Numbered from the stretch's first letter, positions 53,953-61,744 are shown. The stretch is DNA of 64,000 bases from DGNJ01 sp002388905 (GCA_036843405.1 DAITSJ010000001.1:186001-250000), one strand, 5' to 3'. Numbers and translations are program-made. Notes: generated by a model not told the origin, from the sequence alone.

Positions 53953-56667
53953 ATGAGTAAAACACAGCCACCCCTGGTCCTGGTAGACGGTTCCTCCTAT
54001 CTGTACCGGGCCTTCCACGCACTGCCACCCCTGACCACTTCCAGTGGGCAACCCACCGGTGCCGTGAAGGGAGTGATTTCGATGATCAAGCGGCTGCTCA
54101 AGGACTATCCCGACAGTCCCGTGGTGGTGGTCTTCGATGCCAGGGGCAAGACGTTCCGGGACGAATTGTTCGAAGAGTACAAAGCGCATCGACCGCCGAT
54201 GCCCGACGACCTGAGCGCCCAGGTGGAGCCTATCCACGCGATTGTCCGCGCCATGGGCCTGCCCCTGCTCATTGAGGAAGGTGTGGAAGCCGACGACGTG
54301 ATCGGTACCCTGGCGCGCCACTCGGCCGGCCGTGGCCGGGATGTGGTGGTATCCACCGGTGACAAGGACATGGCCCAGCTGGTGGACAGGCATATCAGCC
54401 TGGTCAACACCATGACCGACACTCACCTGGACGAGGGTGGCGTCGAGGAAAAATTCGGGGTGCCGCCCCGCCTGATTATCGATCTGCTCGCCCTGGTCGG
54501 GGACAAGTCCGACAACATTCCCGGCGTGCCCGGTGTGGGGGAAAAGACGGCCCTGGCCCTGCTGCAGGGCATCGGCGGGCTTGAAGACATTTACGATAAC
54601 CTGGAAGACGTGAGGGAACTGGGCTTTCGCGGCGCGAAGAAAATGCCCGAAAAACTCGCGGAGCACCGGGAGCAGGCTGAACTGTCCTACCGGCTCGCCA
54701 CCATCAGTACCGATCTGGATATCGAGGTTGGTGAGGACTCGCTAAAGCTCAATGAGCCGGATGTGAAAACCCTGCTTGAATGGTATCGCGACCTGGAGTT
54801 CAAGGCCTGGACCGAGGAGCTGCTCGACCAGGCTGAAAGCCCTGGCGAATCATCGACCGAGCGCGACTACCAGACAGTGCTCACCCGGGAGGCTTTCGAG
54901 GGCTGGCTGGAAAAGCTGAAAAAAGCGGATCTCTTCGCCTTCGACACCGAGACCACCAGCCTCAATTACATGGAAGCCGACCTGGTGGGCGTTTCCTTTG
55001 CGGTAACCCCGGGTGAGGCGGCCTATGTGCCTCTGGCCCATGACTACCTGGGTGTACCGGAGCAACTGGACATGGCCTGGGTCATGGACCAGCTCAAGCC
55101 CCTGCTCGAAGACCCCGGGCGGGCCAAGGTGGGTCAGAACCTCAAATACGACATGAGTGTGCTGGCCCGGGCCGGTGTGACGCTGCGCGGTGTGCGCTTC
55201 GATACCATGCTCGAATCCTATGTCCTCAATGCCACAGCCAGCCGTCACGATATGGACACCCTCGCCCTCAAACACCTGGGTGAAAAGACCATCCATTACG
55301 AGGATATTGCCGGCAAGGGGGCCGGGCAGCTTACTTTCGACCAGATCGACCTGGAGCAGGCATCCCCCTACGCGGCCGAAGATGCCGACATCACCCTGCG
55401 CTTGCATGACAAGCTCTGGCCCCAGGTAAAGGATATAGAGAGTATCCGCACCGTGTTCGAGGAGATCGAGATGCCCCTGGTGCCCGTGCTCTCGCAAATC
55501 GAGCGCAACGGTGCCCTGCTCAATGCCGACCTGCTCCACAAACAGAGCCACGAGATGAGCCGGCGCATCGCCGAGCTTGAGGAAGAGGCCTACGAACTGG
55601 CGGGCGAGGAATTCAACCTGGCCTCGCCCCGACAGTTGGGGCAGATCCTGTTCGAGAAGCTGGAAATCCCGGTGATCAAGAAGACCCCTTCCGGGGCGCC
55701 GTCCACCAGGGAGGAAGTGCTTCAGGAGCTGGCACTGGACTATCCGCTGCCCAAGCTGCTCCTGGAGCACCGGGGGCTGGCCAAGCTCAAATCCACCTAC
55801 ACCGACAAATTGCCCCGCATGATCAACCCGGAGACCGGCCGGGTCCACACCTCCTACCACCAGGCGGGCACTGCCACCGGGCGCCTGTCGTCCTCGGATC
55901 CCAACCTCCAGAACATACCCGTGCGCACGCCGGAGGGGCGGCGCATACGCGAGGCATTTATCGCCGAAAAGGGCGCCAGAATACTGGCGGCGGACTATTC
56001 CCAGATCGAGTTGCGCATCATGGCTCACCTTTCCGGTGACAAAGGCCTTCTGGATGCCTTCGGCGAGGGGCTCGACATCCACAGGGCCACGGCCGCCGAG
56101 GTCTTCGACACGCCCCTGGACGACGTCACCCCGGAGCAGCGGCGCAGCGCCAAGGCCATCAATTTCGGGCTGATCTACGGCATGTCGGCCTACGGGCTCG
56201 GTCGCCAGCTCCGCATCGGCCGCAACCAGGCCCAGGAATATATCGACCTTTATTTCGGGCGCTACCCGGGTGTCGCCCGGTACATGGACAATATTCGTGC
56301 CTCGGCGCGGGAGCGGGGTTACGTGGAGACGCTATTCGGGCGGCGCCTGTACGTGCCCGAGATCAATGCCGGCAACGGCCAGCGGCGCCAGGCCGCCGAG
56401 CGGACTGCCATCAATGCACCCATGCAGGGCACCGCCGCCGACGTGATCAAAAAAGCGATGATCGCGGTGGCGGACTGGCTGGAGAAAGAAAAGCTGGCCA
56501 CCCGGATGATCATGCAGGTGCACGACGAACTGATTTTCGAGGTACCTGAACAGGAGGTGGACCGGGTGAAAAGCGCCGTCGCCCGGCGCATGGAAAAAGC
56601 CGCCAGCCTGGATGTCCCCCTGGTGGTGGATGTGGGAATCGGCGACAACTGGGAGCAGGCCCATTAA
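53953..56667 (+). CDS. polA: DNA polymerase I
   Basis: PolA fills gaps and removes RNA primers. The 904-residue protein has an N-terminal 5'-3' exonuclease (about 1-290; VEADDVIGTLAR, LVGDKSDNIPGVPG). The 3'-5' proofreading domain (about 305-500) keeps the DxE pair in FDTETTSLNY. The polymerase domain has motif A LAADYSQIELRIMAHLSGD, motif B RRSAKAINFGLIYGMSAYG and motif C MQVHDELIFEV. It is followed by the small-RNA locus and convergent engB. Confidence 0.98.
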   Translation: MSKTQPPLVLVDGSSYLYRAFHALPPLTTSSGQPTGAVKGVISMIKRLLKDYPDSPVVVVFDARGKTFRDELFEEYKAHRPPMPDDLSAQVEPIHAIVRAMGLPLLIEEGVEADDVIGTLARHSAGRGRDVVVSTGDKDMAQLVDRHISLVNTMTDTHLDEGGVEEKFGVPPRLIIDLLALVGDKSDNIPGVPGVGEKTALALLQGIGGLEDIYDNLEDVRELGFRGAKKMPEKLAEHREQAELSYRLATISTDLDIEVGEDSLKLNEPDVKTLLEWYRDLEFKAWTEELLDQAESPGESSTERDYQTVLTREAFEGWLEKLKKADLFAFDTETTSLNYMEADLVGVSFAVTPGEAAYVPLAHDYLGVPEQLDMAWVMDQLKPLLEDPGRAKVGQNLKYDMSVLARAGVTLRGVRFDTMLESYVLNATASRHDMDTLALKHLGEKTIHYEDIAGKGAGQLTFDQIDLEQASPYAAEDADITLRLHDKLWPQVKDIESIRTVFEEIEMPLVPVLSQIERNGALLNADLLHKQSHEMSRRIAELEEEAYELAGEEFNLASPRQLGQILFEKLEIPVIKKTPSGAPSTREEVLQELALDYPLPKLLLEHRGLAKLKSTYTDKLPRMINPETGRVHTSYHQAGTATGRLSSSDPNLQNIPVRTPEGRRIREAFIAEKGARILAADYSQIELRIMAHLSGDKGLLDAFGEGLDIHRATAAEVFDTPLDDVTPEQRRSAKAINFGLIYGMSAYGLGRQLRIGRNQAQEYIDLYFGRYPGVARYMDNIRASARERGYVETLFGRRLYVPEINAGNGQRRQAAERTAINAPMQGTAADVIKKAMIAVADWLEKEKLATRMIMQVHDELIFEVPEQEVDRVKSAVARRMEKAASLDVPLVVDVGIGDNWEQAH

Positions 56668-56740
56668 CCCGTCGTTAACCTGTTGATTTAAAGATGCTTT
56701 TTTCATTTTCCCCGGGGCTGGCATTTTTTTGCCGTGCCGG

Positions 56741-56767
56741 GGAACTTCTGCCGTACCCCCTGTCTAA
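56741..56767 (+). promoter_or_regulatory. Sigma-E (AlgU/RpoE)-type promoter
   Basis: The -35 element GGAACTT (56741-56747) and the -10 element TCTAA (56763-56767) match the sigma-E consensus GGAACTT-N15/16-TCNAA exactly, with a 15-bp spacer. A start would fall about 56774, just where a structured small RNA begins. Confidence 0.75.
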
Positions 56768-56773
56768 TTTAAT

Positions 56774-56891
56774 GGCACGCGGTGGTTGAAGTTCTCCCGG
56801 CCATCCGTGCTTGCAAAGAGCTTGTTTCCCCAAGTAGAGCAAATATGCCCTGGCCGACCTCTCCCTCTCCCTTAGGCCAGGGCTTTTTTTT
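56774..56891 (+). ncRNA. Candidate sigma-E-dependent small RNA (spf/ersA locus)
   Basis: No protein gene is present between polA and engB. From the sigma-E start about 56774 a ~118-nt RNA is predicted. It has a 5' hairpin (GCACG 56775-56779 with CGTGC 56806-56810, extended by GGTGG/CCATC) with UUCUCCC in its loop. A rho-independent terminator follows: GCCCTGGCC (56847-56855) pairs with GGCCAGGGC (56875-56883), then eight T to 56891. The terminator loop is CU-rich (TCTCCCTCT, 56860-56868). In enterics this locus carries Spot 42, in Pseudomonas the envelope-stress RNA ErsA, which is under AlgU control. Homology itself was not tested. Confidence 0.65.
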
Positions 56892-56963
56892 GGTCTCCAG
56901 AAAAAATTTTCAGATTTTTATGCCTGGCCTGAAACTTTTGCCGATCCGGCCAGTCATAGATAG

Positions 56964-57070
56964 CACATGAAGTCTCCCTCTTCGTTGTGAGCAAAGACCG
57001 GGAATCCCCTTCCCCTCTTGGTAAAACCCGGTCGACTTATTGCCGGCGCACTATGCGCCGGTTTTTTTTT
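56964..57070 (+). ncRNA. Second candidate small RNA, tandem to the first
   Basis: Downstream of the first RNA's terminator, 56893-57084 holds no gene. A second plus-strand transcript is suggested by a strong terminator at its end (57043-57070) and by a hairpin GACCGGG (56996-57002) / CCCGGTC (57027-57033) whose loop is C-rich (CCCCTTCCCCTCTT). It repeats the 9-mer TCTCCCTCT (56973-56981) found in the first RNA. A possible weak sigma-E promoter is GAAACTT (56931-56937), 16 bp, TCATA (56954-56958). The 5' end at 56964 is a guess. Confidence 0.4.
57043..57070 (+). terminator. Rho-independent terminator (plus strand)
   Basis: CCGGCGCA-CTA-TGCGCCGG (57043-57061), followed by nine T. The T-run fits plus-strand transcription only, so it does not serve engB on the minus strand. 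It implies an upstream plus-strand transcript. Confidence 0.85.
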
Positions 57071-57084
57071 GTCCGGAATTTTTA

Positions 57085-57690
57085 TCAGTCGCACAGCCAG
57101 TGGTTAAGGACAGCCTCCAGATCGTCCAGGCCGGTCTTTTTCAGGGCCGAAAATGTCTGCAGGGTGATATTGTCCAGTCCCGCCTGGGCGATCTCCCGCT
57201 CGACGGCCATCAGGGTGTCCTTGGCCGGACCGCGCTTGAACTTGTCGGCCTTGGTGAGGAGGATGTGTACCGGTAACCGGGCGTGCGAGGCCCACTTGAG
57301 CATCTGCCAGTCGTAATCCCGCAGGGGGTGACGGATGTCCATCACCAGGACGAGCAGGCGAAGAGACTGGCGGTGCTGGAGATAATCCGCCAGGTTCCGC
57401 TCCCAGTCCACCTTGACGGCCCGGGAGACTTTTGCATAGCCGTAGCCGGGCAGATCCACCAGCCGGAGTTGCTCGTCGAGACTGAAAAAATTGATAAGTT
57501 GGGTGCGCCCCGGTGTCTTACTGATTCTTGCCAGCTTGGACTGGCGGGTAAGCACGTTGATGGCACTGGATTTGCCGGCGTTGGACCGTCCCGCGAAGGC
57601 CACTTCCATGCCGGTGTCGCCGGGACACTGGGGCAGGGTCTGGGCGCTTTGCAGGAAGCGGGCGTCACTGTAACGGAGGGTATGGGTCAT
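57085..57690 (-). CDS. engB: Ribosome biogenesis GTPase EngB (YihA)
   Basis: EngB is an essential GTPase in 50S subunit assembly. The 201-residue protein starts at ATG 57690 (MTHTLRYSDARFLQSA); the longer frame to 57726 lacks family similarity. G1 is GRSNAGKSS, G3 DLPGYG, G4 TKAD. It converges with the small RNAs and polA. Confidence 0.95.
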   Translation of the reverse strand: MTHTLRYSDARFLQSAQTLPQCPGDTGMEVAFAGRSNAGKSSAINVLTRQSKLARISKTPGRTQLINFFSLDEQLRLVDLPGYGYAKVSRAVKVDWERNLADYLQHRQSLRLLVLVMDIRHPLRDYDWQMLKWASHARLPVHILLTKADKFKRGPAKDTLMAVEREIAQAGLDNITLQTFSALKKTGLDDLEAVLNHWLCD

Positions 57691-57765
57691 GGCGCGGGAG
57701 TATAACCCATCTGCGCCGCATGCCATGCTAACGGGGCCGCCGCCAATACCTTCCGGTTATTTCGA

Positions 57766-57795
57766 TTTAAGGTTTTAGGGTGAATAGTATATAAT
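57766..57795 (+). promoter_or_regulatory. Possible promoter of the cytochrome c4 gene
   Basis: A perfect -10 hexamer TATAAT at 57790-57795 with a weak -35 (TTTAAG at 57766-57771, spacer 18). It lies in the 175-bp divergent gap between engB and the cytochrome c4 gene. Confidence 0.45.
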
Positions 57796-57865
57796 CCGCC
57801 AGCTTCGGCGCGGGTCCCGCGGCTCCGCCGGGCGGCATTGCGGTAACCCAGAGTACGGAATATCC

Positions 57866-58525
57866 ATGATGAAGAATTGCAGTGGCATCCTTTTTGTAAT
57901 CCTGTCGGCGGTCGGGCTTCTGGCTGCACAGCCCTCATTGGCTGCGGGCGATGCCGCAGCGGGCAAGAACAAGATCCAGGTCTGTGTCGCCTGCCACGGG
58001 CAGGACGGCAACAGTCCGGCCCCCATGTATCCCAAGCTGGCCGGCCTGGGCGAGAAATACCTCCTCAAGCAAATGCAGGATATCAAGTCCGGCGAGCGCA
58101 ACGTGCCCCAGATGACCGGCATGCTGACAAACCTCTCGGAGCAGGACCTGGCGGATATTGCCGCCCATTATGACTCCCAGAACCGCACCCTTGCCGGAGC
58201 GGTTGAAGAGGACCTGACGCTCGGTGAACAAGTCTATCGCGGTGGCAACATGGAAACCGGCGTCTCCGCCTGCCTTGGCTGCCACTCCCCCACCGGTGTC
58301 GGCAACGACCCCGCCGGCTATCCGGCCCTGGGTGGGCAGTTCGCCGACTACATTGCCAGCCAGCTGCGCGCCTTCCGCACAGGTGCCCACGACCCCGAAA
58401 ACCCCGAGGCTCGCACCAACGACGGCGACGCGACTGTTATGCGGGGTGTCGCCGCCAACATGAACAATCGGGAAATCGACGCTGTCGCCAACTACATTGC
58501 CGGTCTCCACGCCCGGGAGCAGTAA
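57866..58525 (+). CDS. Diheme cytochrome c4
   Basis: Cytochrome c4 is a periplasmic two-domain electron carrier, a likely donor to the terminal oxidases. The 219-residue precursor has a signal peptide (residues 1-27, ending SLAAG). Two class I cytochrome c domains follow, each with a heme motif: CVACH and CLGCH. Axial Met candidates are in VPQMTGML and ATVMRGVAAN. engB, c4 and dsbA are in the same order as in Pseudomonas. Confidence 0.95.
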   Translation: MMKNCSGILFVILSAVGLLAAQPSLAAGDAAAGKNKIQVCVACHGQDGNSPAPMYPKLAGLGEKYLLKQMQDIKSGERNVPQMTGMLTNLSEQDLADIAAHYDSQNRTLAGAVEEDLTLGEQVYRGGNMETGVSACLGCHSPTGVGNDPAGYPALGGQFADYIASQLRAFRTGAHDPENPEARTNDGDATVMRGVAANMNNREIDAVANYIAGLHAREQ

Positions 58526-58545
58526 TCAAGGCGGTGAGAAAGCCG

Positions 58546-58574
58546 AAAAGGTGGCCCGGTGCCACCTTTTTTTT
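58546..58574 (+). terminator. Rho-independent terminator after cytochrome c4
   Basis: AAAAGGTGGC-CCGGT-GCCACCTTTT followed by further T (eight T in all), starting 21 bp after the stop. Confidence 0.9.
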
Positions 58575-58657
58575 GCCCGGAACTTGCCAACGGGCGGGTA
58601 AGCTGAATAATAGCCGGTGAGTTCACTTGTAACTGCTTTTTTTCTGTGGGGGTATCC

Positions 58658-59392
58658 ATGCGCCATATCAGCCAATGGCTTTTCGTCGTCCTTCTCGCCA
58701 CCGTGCTGGGCTGCCAGGCGGAACAGGAGCCGCCGGCCGGGGATTCCGATGTACGAAAAGAGGTACGGGAAACCGCTGGCTCCGGCGGCGGCAGTGCTGC
58801 CAAGACCCAACAACAATACCAGGCGGGTACCCACTACCAGGTGCTGCCCGAGAAAGTCCCCACGGCCACAGGCGGCAAGATCGAAGTGGCCGAAGTTTTC
58901 TGGTACGGCTGTAGCCACTGTTACACCTTCGAGCCCCTCCTCGAAGAGTGGTCACAAACCCTGCCCGACAACGTGGTTGTGGTGCGGTCTCCCGCCATGT
59001 GGGACCGGCAGGGAATCATGGAGCGCCACGCCCGCATCTACTACACCGCCAAGGCGCTGGGTGTGCTCGACGACATCCATGAAGCCACCTTCAAGGCCAT
59101 GCACCTGAAGAACAAACCGTTGCGTTCAGAAGACGCCATCGCCGAATTGTTCGAGGAGCACGGTGTGAGCCGGGAGAAATTCGAAAAGACCTTCAACTCC
59201 TTCGGCGTCACCAGCGCGGTTCGCCAGGCCGAGGCCCGGCAGCGCAGCTACCGCATCCAGGGCACCCCCGAAATCATCGTGGACGGCCAGTACCGGATCA
59301 CCGCGCGCATGACCGGCGGCCACGAAGGCATGCTGCGAGTGGCTGAATACCTGATTGAAAAAGAAAGCAACGATGGCGCCGGCAACAACTGA
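58658..59392 (+). CDS. dsbA: Thiol:disulfide interchange protein DsbA, lipoprotein form
   Basis: DsbA introduces disulfides into exported proteins. The 244-residue precursor starts at ATG 58658. The N-terminus MRHISQWLFVVLLATVLGC ends in a lipobox-like VLGC, so this form is probably lipid-anchored. A ~40-residue low-complexity linker (EQEPPAGDSD...GSGGGS) follows. The thioredoxin-like domain has the active site YGCSHCYTF (CSHC rather than the common CPHC) and the cis-Pro region GTPEIIV. No dsbB is nearby. Confidence 0.9.
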   Translation: MRHISQWLFVVLLATVLGCQAEQEPPAGDSDVRKEVRETAGSGGGSAAKTQQQYQAGTHYQVLPEKVPTATGGKIEVAEVFWYGCSHCYTFEPLLEEWSQTLPDNVVVVRSPAMWDRQGIMERHARIYYTAKALGVLDDIHEATFKAMHLKNKPLRSEDAIAELFEEHGVSREKFEKTFNSFGVTSAVRQAEARQRSYRIQGTPEIIVDGQYRITARMTGGHEGMLRVAEYLIEKESNDGAGNN

Positions 59393-59440
59393 TTTAGGCC
59401 GGCGGGCCCTGTAGAATGGAAGAGCCAGTGCTTACCCTGT

Positions 59441-59517
59441 GCCGGAATAGCTCAGCTCGGTAGAGCAGCGCATTCGTAATGCGTTGGTCGGAGGTTCGAA
59501 TCCTCTTTCCGGCACCA
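59441..59517 (+). tRNA. tRNA-Thr (anticodon CGT)
   Basis: The 77-base gene folds as a cloverleaf: acceptor GCCGGAA/TTCCGGC, D-stem GCTC/GAGC, anticodon stem GCGCA/TGCGT around the loop TTCGTAA (anticodon CGT, reading ACG), T-arm GGAGG/CCTCT with loop TTCGAAT, discriminator A and encoded CCA. It is the likely integration target for the element to its right. Confidence 0.95.
59495..59517. other. Putative attL core (3' end of tRNA-Thr)
   Basis: Tyrosine integrases of this kind commonly recombine at the 3' end of a tRNA, from the T-loop to CCA. The integrase gene lies 325 bp away and the sequence composition changes right here. The matching attR copy must lie beyond the window's right edge, so the core length is inferred. 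Confidence 0.55.
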
Positions 59518-59566
59518 TATAAATCAATAACTTACAGCGTTTTCGGCCTCCTTGTTGCTATCCCCA

Positions 59567-59703
59567 TGGGACACTCCTGGGGCAAATAGGGCCAAATAAC
59601 GACAATAACCACCAATAAAATTCACCTTTACACCCCCAAAACCTCTAGATAAATCAATCAATTCTGAGCGATATCCTTGCCAGGATGTCCCACTATTGCC
59701 CCA
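59567..59703. repeat. Four TGGGRCA motifs, likely integrase arm-binding sites
   Basis: TGGGACA (59567-59573) and TGGGGCA (59578-59584) lie 11 bp apart. Their reverse complements TGTCCCA (59686-59692) and TGCCCCA (59697-59703) lie 11 bp apart about 100 bp away. Two helix-turn-spaced pairs in mirror arrangement between attL and int fit arm-type binding sites. The rest of 59518-59841 (324 bp) has no convincing gene. Confidence 0.6.
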
Positions 59704-59718
59704 TGAAATTGATTTCAA
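59704..59718. repeat. 15-bp operator-like sequence, copy 1 (upstream of int)
   Basis: TGAAATTGATTTCAA, a near-palindrome (TGAAA...TTTCA), occurs here and again at 63076-63090. This copy is 12 bp upstream of the possible int promoter TTGCAA (59730-59735), 18 bp, TATACA (59754-59759). Confidence 0.5.
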
Positions 59719-59729
59719 AATTAATAATG

Positions 59730-59759
59730 TTGCAAAACAACGGGATGCAACATTATACA
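59730..59759 (+). promoter_or_regulatory. Possible promoter of the integrase gene
   Basis: -35 TTGCAA at 59730-59735 and -10 TATACA at 59754-59759 with 18-bp spacing. Short inverted repeats (ATACAA/TTGTAT; CGCAT/ATGCG) overlap and follow the -10 at 59755-59775, so a regulator may bind here. Confidence 0.4.
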
Positions 59760-59841
59760 AACGCATTGTATATGCGTTATTGCAGTTTATTGTAGTTTGT
59801 AGTAGTCTTTAGGAACCATTCAGGTAGACAGGTTTGGCGCT

Positions 59842-60921
59842 ATGGCCAGTATCGAAAAGCGGGTAACGTCGGAAGGCAAAACAGCTTATAGGGTAAAAGT
59901 GCGCCTGAAAGGATATCCGGCACAAACGGCAACTTTTGATCGTCGCACGGACGCTAAAAACTGGGCCCAAAGTACAGAAGCGGCAATCAAGGAAGGTAGG
60001 CATTTCAAGACATCAGAAGCCAAGCGGCGTACTCTGGGGGAGATGATTCGCCGCTATTTAGAAAAGGTGCTCCCTGCCTATAAGGAGCAAGAGAGAAAGG
60101 ACCGTACTCGGCACCTCAAATACTGGAAAGAAAGGCTGGGTGATTATTCCCTTGCAGATATTTCCCCAAATCATATTGCTGATGTCCGGGATGAACTGTT
60201 GGCAGAGGTGCCTTTCAGGAAGAAAACCACTCGCAGCCCTGCAACAGTAGCCCGGTACATGGCGTCCCTATCCCATGCTTTTACTTGCGCCGTTAATGAG
60301 TGGGGGTGGTTAGAAGACTCTCCTATGCGGAAGGTAAAAGGCCCGATGCTGCCAAAAGGTCGGGTGCGCTACCTGAGCGACGAGGAGCGGACTGCGTTAC
60401 TCAAGGCATGTAAATCCTCGGATAACTCCTACCTATACCCTGTCGTCGTCCTGGCCCTCTCCACAGGCATGAGACAAGGGGAGATAATGGGACTGAAATG
60501 GTCGAACGTGGACTTTCAGCACGGTCGGATAATTCTAAAGAACACGAAGAATGGAGAGTCTAGGGGAGTTCCCGTAACTGGGCTTGCATTAGAGGCTATG
60601 AAAAATCATGCAAAGGTAAGGAAAATTGACTCTACCCTAGTTTTCCCCAGTAAAGCTAACCCTGATAAACCGCAAGAGCTACGAACAGCATGGCTGCGGG
60701 CGTTAAAGGAAGCGAAGATTGACGATTTTAAGTTCCACGACCTAAGACATACAGCCGCATCATACCTTGCGATGGATGGAGCCTCGTTGGCAGATATCGC
60801 GGAGATACTTGGGCATAAAACCTTCCAGATGGTGAAGCGTTACGCTCACCTTTCAGACGATCATACGCAAGCTGTTGTAAAAAGGATGAACGACAAAATC
60901 TTTGGAAGCGAGCATGCCTAA
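59842..60921 (+). CDS. int: Tyrosine-type site-specific integrase
   Basis: This enzyme would integrate and excise the element at tRNA-Thr. The 359-residue protein has an N-terminal arm-binding region (about 1-55), a SAM-like core-binding domain (about 62-165) and the catalytic domain with all expected residues: Arg211 (GMRQGE), His299-x-x-Arg302 (HDLRHTAASYL), His325 (GHKT) and the nucleophile Tyr334 (KRYAHLS). It looks intact. The next gene begins inside its last codons. Confidence 0.95.
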   Translation: MASIEKRVTSEGKTAYRVKVRLKGYPAQTATFDRRTDAKNWAQSTEAAIKEGRHFKTSEAKRRTLGEMIRRYLEKVLPAYKEQERKDRTRHLKYWKERLGDYSLADISPNHIADVRDELLAEVPFRKKTTRSPATVARYMASLSHAFTCAVNEWGWLEDSPMRKVKGPMLPKGRVRYLSDEERTALLKACKSSDNSYLYPVVVLALSTGMRQGEIMGLKWSNVDFQHGRIILKNTKNGESRGVPVTGLALEAMKNHAKVRKIDSTLVFPSKANPDKPQELRTAWLRALKEAKIDDFKFHDLRHTAASYLAMDGASLADIAEILGHKTFQMVKRYAHLSDDHTQAVVKRMNDKIFGSEHA

Positions 60922-61669
60922 TTGGCGCAATCCTAGTGAATATGATTTCGTCGATGAGCTGGATGGCCCAAGCCTAGCATGGGAGTTCCTCAGAAGGAAT
61001 CAAGGATACAAGTTCGATTTTGAGGGGGCATTTTTAGAGGAGGCAGATTGGGTGGAGTTTAACGCCCGGAATGTTTCACCTAATGACTGGAACCCAGCCA
61101 CCTATTACCTACCCGATAGGGAATCGAATGAAAGTCACATCAGTTGGGTAATCCGGGCCATTAGGGAAGGTGGAGTGCCGAGAGCCTTATCGCCTACACT
61201 CTATTATGCACAGAAATGGAATATAGTGCGTCTGGTAGACCCAAGGGAAAATAAGAGACCCACGTTTCGGCATCCCAGGAACTACCCAAAACTAGCTGAT
61301 GAATCCGTTAGAAGTGATATATCAGATGACGGCGAACAGACGGGCAAAATCGCAGTTTTCGAAATCGACCTTTCTATGAGCAACGCGCGTATCTTTGCCA
61401 AGTTAGGACCGAAGCTGGATCTCGAAAAAGCGACAAGGGGTATTGAAACTATACAAAGGAGAAAAAGTCGGGTAGAAGAAAAGTTATTGCTAAGAATTTT
61501 GGATGCTATTGAAAAGGGTGAAAAAAGAAGCGTAATCGCTGAATTCATCTATTCAAATGAGATTGATGATCCGGTAGATCAGTTGAACAAACATCGAACT
61601 ACTGCTGAATCGCTATGCAGCAAGTATGCTGAGGTATACTTGATGTACGAAGATAAATTAATAATTTAA
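60914..61669 (+). CDS. DUF6499/DUF2285-like regulator-type protein
   Basis: The 251-residue protein starts at ATG 60914, overlapping the integrase by 8 bp, so the two are coupled. Its N-terminus has the pattern WRNPSEYDF...LAWEFLRRNQGYK typical of DUF6499. The following region with VPRALSPTLYYAQKWNIVRL and SMSNARIFAKLGPKL resembles the DUF2285 DNA-binding family common on mobile elements. The C-terminal third is charged and helical. A regulatory role is inferred. Confidence 0.7.
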   Translation: MPNWRNPSEYDFVDELDGPSLAWEFLRRNQGYKFDFEGAFLEEADWVEFNARNVSPNDWNPATYYLPDRESNESHISWVIRAIREGGVPRALSPTLYYAQKWNIVRLVDPRENKRPTFRHPRNYPKLADESVRSDISDDGEQTGKIAVFEIDLSMSNARIFAKLGPKLDLEKATRGIETIQRRKSRVEEKLLLRILDAIEKGEKRSVIAEFIYSNEIDDPVDQLNKHRTTAESLCSKYAEVYLMYEDKLII

Positions 61670-61695
61670 CTTCCCTAGATCAGACTACATTAAAC

Positions 61696-61744
61696 GTCGA
61701 CAATTATTACCTATCAACCGCAACCATAGGAGATTGTCGACAAT
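61696..61744. repeat. GTCGACAAT direct repeats at the start of the small HTH gene
   Basis: GTCGACAAT occurs at 61696-61704 and again at 61736-61744, exactly 40 bp apart. The second copy is part of a 12-bp palindrome ATTGTCGACAAT (61733-61744) which covers the ribosome-binding spacer and the first bases of the start codon at 61743. It could be an operator for autorepression. Confidence 0.4.

Noticed and set aside
59524..59766. 80-codon minus-strand frame beside the tRNA
   Set aside because: It covers the integrase arm motifs and operator-like repeat and has no protein family signal; a regulatory region is the better reading.
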